Source: Azonexus hydrophilus (GTDB lineage Bacteria > Pseudomonadota > Gammaproteobacteria > Burkholderiales > Rhodocyclaceae). From it: a stretch of 64,000 bases of DNA. Shown piece after piece: positions 26,397 through 35,548 of this stretch. Every line of letters begins with the position of its first letter. Positions within the stretch are counted from its first letter, which is position 1. The notes below the pieces were generated by a model. That model did no database searches and was not told where the DNA came from. It saw only the letters and a list, made by a program, of their open reading frames with translations. A program made the translations under genes and the position numbers. Location of the stretch: positions 186,001-250,000 of the forward strand of contig NZ_MTHD01000004.1 in NCBI RefSeq assembly GCF_001956855.1. Direction: 5' to 3'.

Positions 26397-27155
26397 TCAA
26401 AAAACCCCGAAGACCACCTGCGCGTTGGCATCTGCCTGGGTCATCAGGACCGCCGGCGGAATCCCGCGCAAGCCGGCGATTTCAGTGGCAATGCGCGGCA
26501 ACTCGGCCGGCGTGTTGCGGCCGCGGTTCAACCAGGCCGGCGGGATATCCGGTGCGTCGGTTTCCAGCACGATGGACTCCAGCGGCAAGGTAGCCGCCAG
26601 CTCACGAATACGCCTTGAGCCGCTGTAGGTGGCGGCGCCGCCAAAACCCAGTTTGAAGCCAAGGTCGATCAATGCGTCGGCCTGCTGCCGGCTGCCGTTG
26701 AACGCATGCGCGATGCCACCGCAGACGCGCGTGCGGCGTAGTTCACGCAGCACGGCGTCAACCGAACGGCGCACATGCAGGATCACCGGCAGATCGAAGG
26801 CTTTCGCCAGTTTCAGCTGGGCGACGAAAATGGCGGTCTGGCGAGCAACATCAAGCCCCTCGACGTAGAAATCCAGGCCGATTTCACCGACCGCCAGCGG
26901 CCGTTCGCGGCGCAGCCAGTCCTGCAGACGGTCAACATCCTCGCTGCCGGCGTCCATCACGTACAGGGGGTGAATGCCGTAGGCCGCGACACAGCCGGCG
27001 TAAGCGTCAACGGTGCTTTTCTGCCGGGCAAAGTGGTCGACCGCAACACCGGGAACAATGATCTGCCGGACACCGGCGGCAAGCGCCGCGGCGTGCACCG
27101 CCGCCCGATCGGCGTCGAACTCGGCCGCATCGAGGTGGCAGTGGGTGTCGATCAT
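26397..27155 (-). CDS. TatD family metal-dependent hydrolase/DNase
   Basis: 252 residues from ATG 27155 (MIDTHCHLD); the longer frame only adds sequence from inside dadA. Metal-site motifs are DTHCHLD, GIHPLYV, VGEIGLDFY, PVILHVR, GIAHAFNG and LETDAPDIPP. TatD-type enzymes act as 3'-5' exonucleases or related hydrolases in DNA quality control. Its start overlaps the dadA stop by 4 bases and it is the last gene of the gmk-rpoZ-spoT-dadA-tatD run. Confidence 0.92.
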   Translation of the reverse strand: MIDTHCHLDAAEFDADRAAVHAAALAAGVRQIIVPGVAVDHFARQKSTVDAYAGCVAAYGIHPLYVMDAGSEDVDRLQDWLRRERPLAVGEIGLDFYVEGLDVARQTAIFVAQLKLAKAFDLPVILHVRRSVDAVLRELRRTRVCGGIAHAFNGSRQQADALIDLGFKLGFGGAATYSGSRRIRELAATLPLESIVLETDAPDIPPAWLNRGRNTPAELPRIATEIAGLRGIPPAVLMTQADANAQVVFGVF

Positions 27156-28405
27156 CCGCGCAGGAAGGGAAATTCGGGCGCCGGCCGCCGGCCATCGACC
27201 AGATCGGCCAGCGCCGCACCGGAACCGCAGGCCATCGTCCAGCCCAGCGTGCCGTGGCCGGTATTCAGCCAGAGATTGGGCAGGCGCGAGCGACCGATAA
27301 CCGGCACATTCGATGGCGTCGCCGGGCGCAGTCCACACCAGAATTCCGGCTCGCCAACGATCTGCAGGTCGGGAAAGAGTTGCTGCGTACGATCGATCAG
27401 GGCCTGGCAACGCACCGGATCGAGCGTCAGGTCGTAGCCGTTGAACTCCGCCGTCCCGGCCACGCGCAGGCGATTACCGAGACGCGAAAAAACCAGCTTG
27501 CGCTCGTCGTCGGTGATGCTGACGCTGGGCGCCGAAGCTTCGTTGGCCAGCGTCAGCGTCGCCGAGTAACCCTTGGCCGGACAGATCGGCAACGACAGCC
27601 CGAGCGGCCGCAGCAACAATGGCGAGTAGCTGCCCAACGCCACCACGTAGGCATCCGCCGTTTCCAGCGAGGCACCATCCGCATCATGGACGAGCACGCC
27701 GGCAACCCGCCCGCCGCCGGTGGCAATGCGGTCGACATGTACGCCATGACGAAAAACAACGCCCGCCGCCGCCGCCCGTTCGGCCAGCGCCTGGGTGAAG
27801 CGGCAGGCATCGCCGGACTCGTCGGACGCCGTGTAGTCGCCGCCGACCAGCAGCGAACCGGCACCAGCCAGCGCCGGCTCGATGACCAGGCAGGCCTGGG
27901 CATCGAGCATTTCCCGGTCCAGCCCGTGCCGGGCCATCAGGTGCGCCGCCTTCATCGCTGCGGCCAGTTCGTCATGATCGGTATAGATATGCAGGATGCC
28001 GCGCTGCAACTGGTCGTATTCGAGCCCCAGCTCGGCGCGCAACACCTGCAAGCGCTCCCGGCTGTAGAGCGCCAGCCCGAGAATGGCGGCAATGTTGGCC
28101 TGCGTCCGTCCGGGCAGGCATTCGCGCAGGAAGCGCAGGCCCCAGGCCCACTGCGCCGGATCGGCGCGCCAATGCCAGAGCAGCGGCGCATCGCGGCGCC
28201 CCAGCCATTTCAGCAGACGCGGCAGGACGTGTGGATTGGCCCAGGGTTCGGCATGCGACACCGAAATCTGGCCGCCATTGGCAAAGCTGGTTTCCAGCGC
28301 CGCCGCCGGCTGGCGGTCGATGACCGTCACGTCGTGGCCGGCCGCCCGCAGATACCAGGCGCTGCTGGTGCCCAGAAGACCCGCACCGAGCACGAGGATT
28401 TTCAA
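27152..28405 (-). CDS. dadA: D-amino acid dehydrogenase-like FAD oxidoreductase
   Basis: 417 residues. The N-terminal FAD-binding motif is VLGAGLLGTSSAWYLRAAGH (GxGxxG type), followed by VTVIDRQ. The DadA-type signature TSFANGGQISVSHAEPWANP is present, as is a C-terminal FAD contact region (WLNTGHGTLGWTMACGSG). It would oxidise D-amino acids to 2-oxo acids and pass electrons to the respiratory chain. Its ATG overlaps the spoT stop by 4 bases. No alanine racemase is nearby, so the substrate is uncertain. Confidence 0.87.
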   Translation of the reverse strand: MKILVLGAGLLGTSSAWYLRAAGHDVTVIDRQPAAALETSFANGGQISVSHAEPWANPHVLPRLLKWLGRRDAPLLWHWRADPAQWAWGLRFLRECLPGRTQANIAAILGLALYSRERLQVLRAELGLEYDQLQRGILHIYTDHDELAAAMKAAHLMARHGLDREMLDAQACLVIEPALAGAGSLLVGGDYTASDESGDACRFTQALAERAAAAGVVFRHGVHVDRIATGGGRVAGVLVHDADGASLETADAYVVALGSYSPLLLRPLGLSLPICPAKGYSATLTLANEASAPSVSITDDERKLVFSRLGNRLRVAGTAEFNGYDLTLDPVRCQALIDRTQQLFPDLQIVGEPEFWCGLRPATPSNVPVIGRSRLPNLWLNTGHGTLGWTMACGSGAALADLVDGRRPAPEFPFLRG

Positions 28406-30552
28406 GCCTCGCCTCCCCTTTCACGGGAAATGCGGCTGACTTCCGGCAAATGCCGGATACCGCGCATTACCGCGGCCAGATGATTGCGGTTGGCGACCTG
28501 GATGGAGAAATGCAGCATCGTGAACAAGCGCTCCGGATCGGCTTCCATCGACACATGTTCGATATTCGAACCAGCGTCGGAGATGGCCGCGGCAACCTGC
28601 GCCAGCACGCCCCGCTTGTTCTTCACTTCGACGCAGATGCGCAGTTCGAACAGCTTGCCGACTTCCGGCTCCCATTCGACGTCGATCCACTTCTGCGGCT
28701 CGGTCGACCGCGATTTCCTGATGGCCAGGCAATCGTGGGTATGAATGATCATGCCGCTGCCCTTGCGGATCGAGCCGATGATCGGATCACCCGGAATCGG
28801 CTGGCAACAGGGCGCCAGCTGGATAGCCATGCCCTCGTTGCCGTGAATGGCCAGCGTCAGGCCGCCCGGCACTGCCGCCGACATGTCCTCACGCGCCAGC
28901 AGGCGGCGGGCAACGACTGAAGGCAGGCGCTTGCCCAAGCCAATGTCGGCATACACCTCATCAAGGGAGTGCTGGCCGCTGGCCTTGACCAGCGAATCCC
29001 AGGCCGAGGCCGGAATCGAGATCGGGACGACGCCGAGCGACAGCAGTTCCTGACGCAGCAGGCGCTCGCCCAGACGTGCCGATTCCTCGTTCTGCGTCGT
29101 GCGCAGGAAATGCCGGATCTTGCTGCGCGCCCGACCGGTCTTGACATAGGACAGCCACACCGGATTCGGCGTGGCATCGGGTGAGGTCACGACCTCGACC
29201 AGGTCGCCATTCTTCAGTTCGGTCCGCAGCGGTGCCAGTTCGTGATTGATCCGCGCCGACGAGCAGTGATTGCCGACATCGGTATGTACCGCGTAGGCGA
29301 AGTCGACCGCGGTCGCGCCCTGCGGCAGCGCCATGATCTTGCCCTTGGGCGTGAACACGTACACCTCGTCCGGGAAGAGGTCGATCTTGACGTCTTCGAA
29401 GAACTCCGCGGAATCGCTGGACTGCGATTCGATCAGTGACTGCAGCCATTTGTGCGTCTTGATCTGCAACTCGGCACCACTCTCGCTGCCATCCTTGTAC
29501 AACCAGTGCGAAGCGACACCGTCCTGGGCGACGTTATGCATGTCGCGCGTCCGGATCTGCACCTCGACCGGCGTCCCATACGGACCGATCAGCGTGGTGT
29601 GCAGCGACTGATAGCCGTTGGCCTTGGGAATCGCCACGTAATCCTTGAACTTGCCGGGCACCGGCTTGTACAGGCTGTGCAATGCGCCGAGCGCCAGATA
29701 GCAACTGGGCACGTTATCGACAACGACACGAAAACCGTAGATATCAAGCACTTGCGAGAAGGAAAGTTGCTTGTCCTTCATCTTGCGGAAAATCGAGTAC
29801 AGACTCTTTTCCCGGCCGAAAACCTCGGCCGTCAGGCCGGCGTGTGCAAGCTTGTCGCAGATGCCTTCCTGGATGTGCGTGAGCAGCTCCTTGCGGTTGC
29901 CGGTCGCCATGCGCAAGGCCTTGGCCAGTACCTCGGCCCGATGCGGATGGATCAAGCGGAAGGACGTATCCTGGAGTTCGCGATAAAGCTTGTTCAGACC
30001 CAGGCGTAAGGCAATCGGCGCATAGATCTCAAGGGTTTCGCGGGCAATGCGGGTGCGCTTGTCGGCGCGCATCGCCGACATCGTCTGGATGTTGTGGTGG
30101 CGATCAGCCAGCTTGATCAGCACGACGCGCAGGTCGCGCGCCATGGCCATCAGCATCTTGCGGAAATTTTCCGCCTGCGCTTCCTGGTAGGAAGCGAATT
30201 CCATCTTGTCGAGCTTGGACAGTCCGTCGACCAGTTCGGCGACTTCCTTGCCGAATTTTTCGGCGAGTTCCTGCTTGGTCGCCCCGGTATCCTCCATCGT
30301 GTCATGCAACAAGGCCGCACAGACGGCATCGGCATCCATGCACCATTCGACGACGGCGCCGGCAACAGCGAGGGGATGTGTGATGTAGGGCTCGCCCGAC
30401 ATGCGCTTCTGGTGCGCATGGGCTTTTTCGGCAAAGGCGTAGGCCGCCTTGATGCGCTCTACGTCAGCGGGAGCGAGATAATCGAGACTGTCGAGGAAGA
30501 CGCGATAAGCGGCTTCCTCGTAGGCGGGCGGCAGTGACGGCGCAGGCTCCAT
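28402..30552 (-). CDS. spoT: Bifunctional (p)ppGpp synthetase/hydrolase
   Basis: 716 residues, a long RelA/SpoT homologue. The N-terminal HD hydrolase domain is intact (ITHPLAVAGAVVEWCMD and LLHDTMEDTGATKQELAEKF), so it can degrade (p)ppGpp. The synthetase domain follows (SIFRKMKDKQLSFSQVLDIY, IPKANGYQSLHTTLIGPYG, VEVQIRT). Next come TGS (VYVFTPKGKIMALPQGATAV) and a C-terminal ACT domain (VKNKRGVLAQVAAAISDAGS). It is transcribed after gmk and rpoZ, the classic stringent-response order. An alternative name would be rel. Confidence 0.95.
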   Translation of the reverse strand: MEPAPSLPPAYEEAAYRVFLDSLDYLAPADVERIKAAYAFAEKAHAHQKRMSGEPYITHPLAVAGAVVEWCMDADAVCAALLHDTMEDTGATKQELAEKFGKEVAELVDGLSKLDKMEFASYQEAQAENFRKMLMAMARDLRVVLIKLADRHHNIQTMSAMRADKRTRIARETLEIYAPIALRLGLNKLYRELQDTSFRLIHPHRAEVLAKALRMATGNRKELLTHIQEGICDKLAHAGLTAEVFGREKSLYSIFRKMKDKQLSFSQVLDIYGFRVVVDNVPSCYLALGALHSLYKPVPGKFKDYVAIPKANGYQSLHTTLIGPYGTPVEVQIRTRDMHNVAQDGVASHWLYKDGSESGAELQIKTHKWLQSLIESQSSDSAEFFEDVKIDLFPDEVYVFTPKGKIMALPQGATAVDFAYAVHTDVGNHCSSARINHELAPLRTELKNGDLVEVVTSPDATPNPVWLSYVKTGRARSKIRHFLRTTQNEESARLGERLLRQELLSLGVVPISIPASAWDSLVKASGQHSLDEVYADIGLGKRLPSVVARRLLAREDMSAAVPGGLTLAIHGNEGMAIQLAPCCQPIPGDPIIGSIRKGSGMIIHTHDCLAIRKSRSTEPQKWIDVEWEPEVGKLFELRICVEVKNKRGVLAQVAAAISDAGSNIEHVSMEADPERLFTMLHFSIQVANRNHLAAVMRGIRHLPEVSRISRERGGEA

Positions 30553-30574
30553 CAGGCTTCACCGCCCCGTACAA

Positions 30575-30781
30575 TCAGGCCTGGCCGCGGTTGAGGACTT
30601 CCACGCCGATCTTGCCGAGCGCCATTTCACGCAGGGCGATGACGGTCGGCTTGTCCTTGTCGACCTCGACCAGCGGCGTCGCGCCATTGGCGATCTGGCG
30701 GGCGCGATGGGCGGCAGCCAGGGTCATCTGGAAACGGTTCGGAATTCTCTTCAGGCAATCATCGACGGTAACGCGAGCCAT
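30575..30781 (-). CDS. rpoZ: RNA polymerase omega subunit
   Basis: 68 residues. [20 protein letters not shown] and [19 protein letters not shown] are the family's conserved blocks. Omega helps assemble beta-prime and is part of the ppGpp site. It is slightly shorter than E. coli omega but usual for Betaproteobacteria. It lies between gmk (20 bases) and spoT (22 bases). Confidence 0.95.
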   Translation of the reverse strand: MARVTVDDCLKRIPNRFQMTLAAAHRARQIANGATPLVEVDKDKPTVIALREMALGKIGVEVLNRGQA

Positions 30782-30801
30782 TTTCTAACCTCTTCAAATC
30801 T

Positions 30802-31410
30802 TCAAAGCAGCTTGGCAAACAATGCGGGGTGTTGCCCGCGCTGCTTGCCGAAATTCAGGCGGGAACAACGCACGATTGCACGCAAGTCATCCAGAGCCTG
30901 GTCCAGTTGGTCGTTAATAATAACATAGTCAAATTCGCCGACATGGCGCATTTCCGCCTCAGCTGCGGCAAGGCGGCGCTCGATGACGTCCGGTGCATCG
31001 GTGCCGCGACCGGTCAGACGGCGCGTCAGTTCATCCATCGATGGCGGCAGGATGAAGACCCCGATCGCTTCGGGAAAAAGCTTCCTCACCTGCTGCGCAC
31101 CCTGCCAGTCGATTTCAAGCAGAACATCGTGACCTTCCGCCAACTGGTCGCTGATCCATTTTTTCGAAGTTCCGTAGAAGTTGCCATGCACCTCGGCCCA
31201 CTCCAGGAACTCGTCACGGGAAATCATCCCCCGGAAGGCGTCGACCGCAACAAAGTGATATTCGCGACCGTTCTGTTCGCCAGGGCGTGGCGCCCGCGTG
31301 GTGAACGAAATGGACAGATGCACCGCCGGCTCACGCTCCAGCAGCATGCGCACCAGCGTCGTTTTGCCGGCACCGGAAGGCGCGGCGACAACATACAGGT
31401 TTCCCGACAT
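30802..31410 (-). CDS. gmk: Guanylate kinase
   Basis: 202 residues. It converts GMP to GDP. The P-loop is APSGAGKTTLVRML, the GMP-binding motif SFTTRAPRPGEQNGREYHFV, and the LID region includes RLTGRGTDAPDVIERRL. Length matches the family. It heads the gmk-rpoZ-spoT group and follows yicC by 19 bases on the same strand. Confidence 0.96.
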   Translation of the reverse strand: MSGNLYVVAAPSGAGKTTLVRMLLEREPAVHLSISFTTRAPRPGEQNGREYHFVAVDAFRGMISRDEFLEWAEVHGNFYGTSKKWISDQLAEGHDVLLEIDWQGAQQVRKLFPEAIGVFILPPSMDELTRRLTGRGTDAPDVIERRLAAAEAEMRHVGEFDYVIINDQLDQALDDLRAIVRCSRLNFGKQRGQHPALFAKLL

Positions 31411-31429
31411 CTTCAGTTTCCCGCTCCGC

Positions 31430-32296
31430 TCATTCCAGGTTCTGGATCTGCTCGCGCATCTGCTCGATCATCAGCTTCAGTTCCATCGCCGCCTGTGACA
31501 CTTCGGTCACTGCCGATTTCGAAGCCAGCGTATTGGCCTCGCGATTGAGTTCCTGCATCAGGAAATCGAGGCGTTTGCCGCAGGCGCCGCCGGCCTTGAG
31601 AATGCGCTCGACTTCATCGAGATGCGTGTTCAGCCGGGTCAGCTCTTCGGCCACGTCGATGCGCGTGGCGAACACCGCCACTTCCTGCAGTACGCGGTCG
31701 TCGCTGGCATTGCCCAAGGCATCGAGCAGGCGCTGGCGCAGTTTTTCCATGAACGCCGCCTGCACTTCCGGAATGCGCGGCGCGACATCGCGCACGATGC
31801 CACGCATGGCATTGACGCGATCAGTAATCATCGCCGACAGTTTTGCGCCTTCGCGAGCCCGCGTCGCCGTGAAGTCTTCGAGCGCCTCACGGGCCAGCGC
31901 CAGAACTTCCGGTCCGAGCGCTGCGAAATCCATGCCCTGTTCGCCGAACATGCCGGGCCAGCGCAGGACTTCGTTCACCGACAGCGGCGCGGCATCCGGC
32001 AGCGTTTCGCTGACCTTCGTCCCGAGTTCACGCAAGGTATTGAGCAAATCGCCATTTATCTTCAGTTGCTCGCCGCGGGCCGCCGCGGCATTGAACGACA
32101 GCCGGCACTCGATCTTGCCGCGGGACAAGCGGGCTGCCAGCAGTTCGCGGACAGGAATTTCCATGGCGCGCAGATCCTCTGCAACGCGAAAATGAAAATC
32201 CAGATAGCGGGAATTGACGCTTTTTAGTTCCAATTGCAGCGTTCCGCGCTCAAGATCGCGGGTTTTCACTGCATATCCGGTCATGCTGCAAATCAT
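31430..32296 (-). CDS. yicC: YicC family protein (putative endoribonuclease)
   Basis: 288 residues. The N-terminal signature is SMTGYAVKTRDLERGTLQLE followed by LKSVNSRYLDFHFRV. The C-terminal DUF1732 part has GKRLDFLMQELNREANTLAS and SKSAVTEVSQAAMELKLMIE. YicC-type proteins have been reported to act as RNA endonucleases. It is the first gene of the leftward run and diverges from the Ser/Thr kinase gene across 77 bases. Confidence 0.92.
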   Translation of the reverse strand: MICSMTGYAVKTRDLERGTLQLELKSVNSRYLDFHFRVAEDLRAMEIPVRELLAARLSRGKIECRLSFNAAAARGEQLKINGDLLNTLRELGTKVSETLPDAAPLSVNEVLRWPGMFGEQGMDFAALGPEVLALAREALEDFTATRAREGAKLSAMITDRVNAMRGIVRDVAPRIPEVQAAFMEKLRQRLLDALGNASDDRVLQEVAVFATRIDVAEELTRLNTHLDEVERILKAGGACGKRLDFLMQELNREANTLASKSAVTEVSQAAMELKLMIEQMREQIQNLE

Positions 32297-32373
32297 CGGG
32301 GCCTAGTCTCCAGCTTTACAGGTCGGACAACACGCCCGACAATGCCTGCGACTGCATCATAACCGCGAGATCG

Positions 32374-33321
32374 ATGGCGCAACAAGCCAACCACCCGCTG
32401 CCTGGCGGACACCAGCTAGAGGAATACACAATAGACCGCCAGCTCTCGCTCGGCGGCTTTTCCATCGTCTATCTGGCCCGGGATCCCGACGGCACGGAAG
32501 TCGCGATCAAGGAATACCTGCCGAACAGCCTGGCGCTGCGCGCCAAGGGCGACATCAAGCCGATCATCACCGAAGACCACCTCGGCGCCTTCCGTTACGG
32601 GATGAAGTGTTTCTTCGAAGAAGGCCGCGCCCTGGCCCGACTGTCGCATCCGAACGTGATTCGCGTGCTCAATTTCTTCCGCGCCAACGAAACCGTCTAC
32701 ATGGTCATGGAATACGAGCACGGCAGGACCCTGCAGGAGTTCATCTACAAGCACCAGGGCCATGTCTCGGAGCGCTTCATCCGCGGCGTCTTCACGCGCA
32801 TGCTCAACGGTCTGCGCGAAGTGCACTCGCACAAGCTGCTGCACCTCGACCTGAAGCCGTCGAACATCTACCTGCGCGGTGACAATTCGCCAGTGCTGAT
32901 CGATTTCGGCGCCGCCCGGCAAACCCTGGCCAGCGACCAGCCGGTACTCAAACCAATGTACACACCGGGCTTCGCCTCGCCGGAACACTACGGCAACCGC
33001 AAGGATCTCGGACCGTGGAGCGACATCTACAGCGTCGGTGCATCGATGTATGCCTGCCTTGCCGGCTCGGCACCGCAAGCAGCCGACGAACGCATGAAGA
33101 AGGACACCCTGACGCCGGCCATGGTGCGTTGGGAAGGACAATTCTCCGACCGCCTGCTGGAGATCATCGACTGGTGCCTGAATCTCAATCACCTGTACCG
33201 GCCACAAAGCGTCTTCGCGCTGCAGAAAGCCCTGGTTGCCGACATCCATCCGCCCACATCGAGGATACAGAGCGGCTGGATCGGACGTTTCGTGGATAAA
33301 TTCAGGAGTTCGCCGCGATGA
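32374..33321 (+). CDS. Serine/threonine protein kinase (Hanks type)
   Basis: 315 residues, soluble with no membrane helix. Kinase subdomains are complete: Gly-rich loop LSLGGFSIVYLA, ATP-anchoring K46 in VAIKEYLP, catalytic D159 in LLHLDLKPSNIYL, metal D177 in IDFGAA, and the P+1 segment PGFASPEHYG. It has HLD in place of the usual HRD, so it is a non-RD kinase that may not need activation-loop phosphorylation. Its stop overlaps the ATG of a PP2C phosphatase gene by 4 bases, which points to a kinase/phosphatase pair acting on shared targets. The targets are unknown. Confidence 0.92.
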   Translation: MAQQANHPLPGGHQLEEYTIDRQLSLGGFSIVYLARDPDGTEVAIKEYLPNSLALRAKGDIKPIITEDHLGAFRYGMKCFFEEGRALARLSHPNVIRVLNFFRANETVYMVMEYEHGRTLQEFIYKHQGHVSERFIRGVFTRMLNGLREVHSHKLLHLDLKPSNIYLRGDNSPVLIDFGAARQTLASDQPVLKPMYTPGFASPEHYGNRKDLGPWSDIYSVGASMYACLAGSAPQAADERMKKDTLTPAMVRWEGQFSDRLLEIIDWCLNLNHLYRPQSVFALQKALVADIHPPTSRIQSGWIGRFVDKFRSSPR

Positions 33322-34235
33322 GATTCACCATCTATCAGGACAGCCGCCAGGGTGGCCGCGACAACAACGAAGACCGGACCACCTACTGCTACTCGCGTGA
33401 CGCACTGCTGATGGTCATTGCCGACGGCATGGGTGGCCACCACCATGGCGAGATCGCCGCCCAGATCGCCGTGCAAAGTCTGGCCAACGCCTTCCAGAAC
33501 GAAGCCAAGCCGCTGCTCGACGATCCCTTCCGCTTTCTGCAGAAGGGAATGACCAACGCCCACCACGCCATTCTCGACTACGCGGCCCGCCATCGCCTGC
33601 CGGACTCGCCACGCACCACCTGCGTCGCCTGCGTGATCCAGGACAATGTTGCCTACTGGGCACATGCCGGCGATTCGCGCCTGTTCCTGATGCGCAACGG
33701 CCGGGTCATCGCCCAGACCAAAGATCATTCGCGTATCCGCCTGCTGCTCGAGGAAGGCCTGATCACCGAAGCCCAGGCGGCACATCACCCTGACCGCAAC
33801 AAGATCTACAGTTGCCTGGGCAGTCCGTCTTCACCGGAAATCGATTTTTCCCGCAAGACCCCGCTCGAACACGGCGACATCCTGCTGTTGTGCACCGACG
33901 GACTGTGGGGTGTTACCTCCGGTGATTTGATGGCCGTTGCGCTGAAAGGCGCCAACCTGCTCCAGGCAGTTCCGATGCTGCTGGCACAGGCCGAGGTCAA
34001 GGGCGGTGCGCATGGCGACAACCTGTCGGTGGTCGCCGTGCGTTGGGAAGACAATTACATCGAGGCCGCCAGCAGCGCCATCTCGACGCAAACCATGCCG
34101 GCCGACGAAGTCACCACCAAGCTCGACGAATTCGGCCGCAACCCGAGCTACAAGAGCGACCTCTCCGACGACGAGATCGAGGCCGCGATCGAAGAAATCC
34201 GATCCGCGATCGACAAGTACAACCCGAAGAAATAA
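33318..34235 (+). CDS. PP2C-type protein phosphatase
   Basis: 305 residues. PPM motifs are [14 protein letters not shown] (metal Asp), [48 protein letters not shown] and a late [11 protein letters not shown]. All the metal-binding acidic residues are present. A C-terminal tail of about 60 residues, acidic and rich in E/D/K, follows the catalytic core and is of unknown function. It is translationally coupled to the upstream kinase and lies 10 bases before rph. Confidence 0.92.
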   Translation: MRFTIYQDSRQGGRDNNEDRTTYCYSRDALLMVIADGMGGHHHGEIAAQIAVQSLANAFQNEAKPLLDDPFRFLQKGMTNAHHAILDYAARHRLPDSPRTTCVACVIQDNVAYWAHAGDSRLFLMRNGRVIAQTKDHSRIRLLLEEGLITEAQAAHHPDRNKIYSCLGSPSSPEIDFSRKTPLEHGDILLLCTDGLWGVTSGDLMAVALKGANLLQAVPMLLAQAEVKGGAHGDNLSVVAVRWEDNYIEAASSAISTQTMPADEVTTKLDEFGRNPSYKSDLSDDEIEAAIEEIRSAIDKYNPKK

Positions 34236-34245
34236 GGAAAACCCC

Positions 34246-34962
34246 ATGCGTCCCAGCCAGCGTCAGCCGGATCAACTCCGTGCCGTGAAGATCACCCGCA
34301 ATTTCACCCGCCACGCCGAAGGTTCGGTATTGATCGAAATGGGCGACACGCGCGTGCTGTGCACCGCCTCGGTCGAAGAAAGCCTGCCGCCCTTCCTGCG
34401 CGGCAAGGGCCAGGGCTGGGTCACCGCCGAATACGGCATGCTGCCGCGCGCCACGCACACCCGCAGCGCCCGCGAAGCGGCCAAGGGCAAGCAGACCGGC
34501 CGCACCCAGGAAATCCAGCGCCTGATCGGCCGCAGCCTGCGCGCCGTCACCGACCTCAAGGCCCTCGGCGAACGCCAGATCACCCTCGACTGCGACGTCC
34601 TGCAAGCCGACGGCGGCACCCGCTGCGCCTCGATCACCGGCGCCTGGATCGCCCTCTACGAAGCCTGCGACAAGCTGGTGCAGGCCGGCAAGCTGCCGGC
34701 CAACCCGGTCCGCGACCACGTCGCTGCCATCTCTGTCGGCATCTATCAGGGCAGCCCGGTACTCGACCTCGACTACCCGGAAGACTCCAACTGCGACACC
34801 GACATGAACGTCATCATGACCGGCAAGGGCGGCATCGTCGAAGTCCAGGGCACGGCCGAAGGCGAACCGTTCACCCGCGAACAGATGAACATGCTGATGG
34901 ACCTCGCCCAGATGGGCATCGGCCGTCTGGTCGCCGCCCAGGAAAGCGCACTCGCCGCATGA
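34246..34962 (+). CDS. rph: Ribonuclease PH
   Basis: 238 residues from ATG 34246. RNase PH is a phosphorolytic 3'-5' exoribonuclease that trims tRNA precursors. Family blocks are [76 protein letters not shown] and [18 protein letters not shown]. It is full length, with no frameshift of the kind known from E. coli K-12. Its stop overlaps the rdgB ATG by 4 bases. Confidence 0.96.
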   Translation: MRPSQRQPDQLRAVKITRNFTRHAEGSVLIEMGDTRVLCTASVEESLPPFLRGKGQGWVTAEYGMLPRATHTRSAREAAKGKQTGRTQEIQRLIGRSLRAVTDLKALGERQITLDCDVLQADGGTRCASITGAWIALYEACDKLVQAGKLPANPVRDHVAAISVGIYQGSPVLDLDYPEDSNCDTDMNVIMTGKGGIVEVQGTAEGEPFTREQMNMLMDLAQMGIGRLVAAQESALAA

Positions 34963-35546
34963 AAAAGCTCGTCCTCGCGTCGAACAACGCCAAGAAGATG
35001 AAGGAGCTGAACGCGCTGCTGGCGCCGCTCGGCTTCGAAGTCATCCCGCAAGGCCAGTTGGGCATCCCCGAAGCCGAAGAACCACACTGCACCTTCGTCG
35101 AAAACGCACTGGCCAAAGCCCGCCACGCCGCCCAGCACAGCGGCCTGCCGGCGCTCGCCGACGATTCCGGCCTGTGCGTCAAGGCGCTCGGCGGCGCCCC
35201 CGGCGTGATCTCCGCCCGCTATGCCGGCGAACCGAAATCCGACGCCCGCAACAACGAAAAACTGCTCGCCGACCTCGCCGGCAAAACTGACCGCCGCGCC
35301 CACTTCGTCAGCTGTCTGGTCCTCTGCCGCAGCGCCGACGACCCGCAGCCGATCATCGCCGAAGGCGAATGGCACGGTGAAATCGTCGACCAATACCGCG
35401 GCGACGGCGGCTTCGGCTACGACCCGCTGTTCTTCGTCCCGGAGTTCGGCCAGACCGCCGCCGAACTCGACGCCGAAACCAAGAACCGCATCTCGCACCG
35501 CGGTCGGGCGATGCAGAAGCTGATCGAGCGCTTGCCCGAACTCTGA
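34959..35546 (+). CDS. rdgB: XTP/dITP pyrophosphatase (RdgB/HAM1)
   Basis: 195 residues. It removes non-canonical purine triphosphates. Motifs are [63 protein letters not shown] and [20 protein letters not shown]. Its length is typical. It lies between rph (4-base overlap) and hemW (2-base gap) in a conserved RNA/nucleotide housekeeping cluster. Confidence 0.95.
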   Translation: MKKLVLASNNAKKMKELNALLAPLGFEVIPQGQLGIPEAEEPHCTFVENALAKARHAAQHSGLPALADDSGLCVKALGGAPGVISARYAGEPKSDARNNEKLLADLAGKTDRRAHFVSCLVLCRSADDPQPIIAEGEWHGEIVDQYRGDGGFGYDPLFFVPEFGQTAAELDAETKNRISHRGRAMQKLIERLPEL

Positions 35547-35548
35547 CC

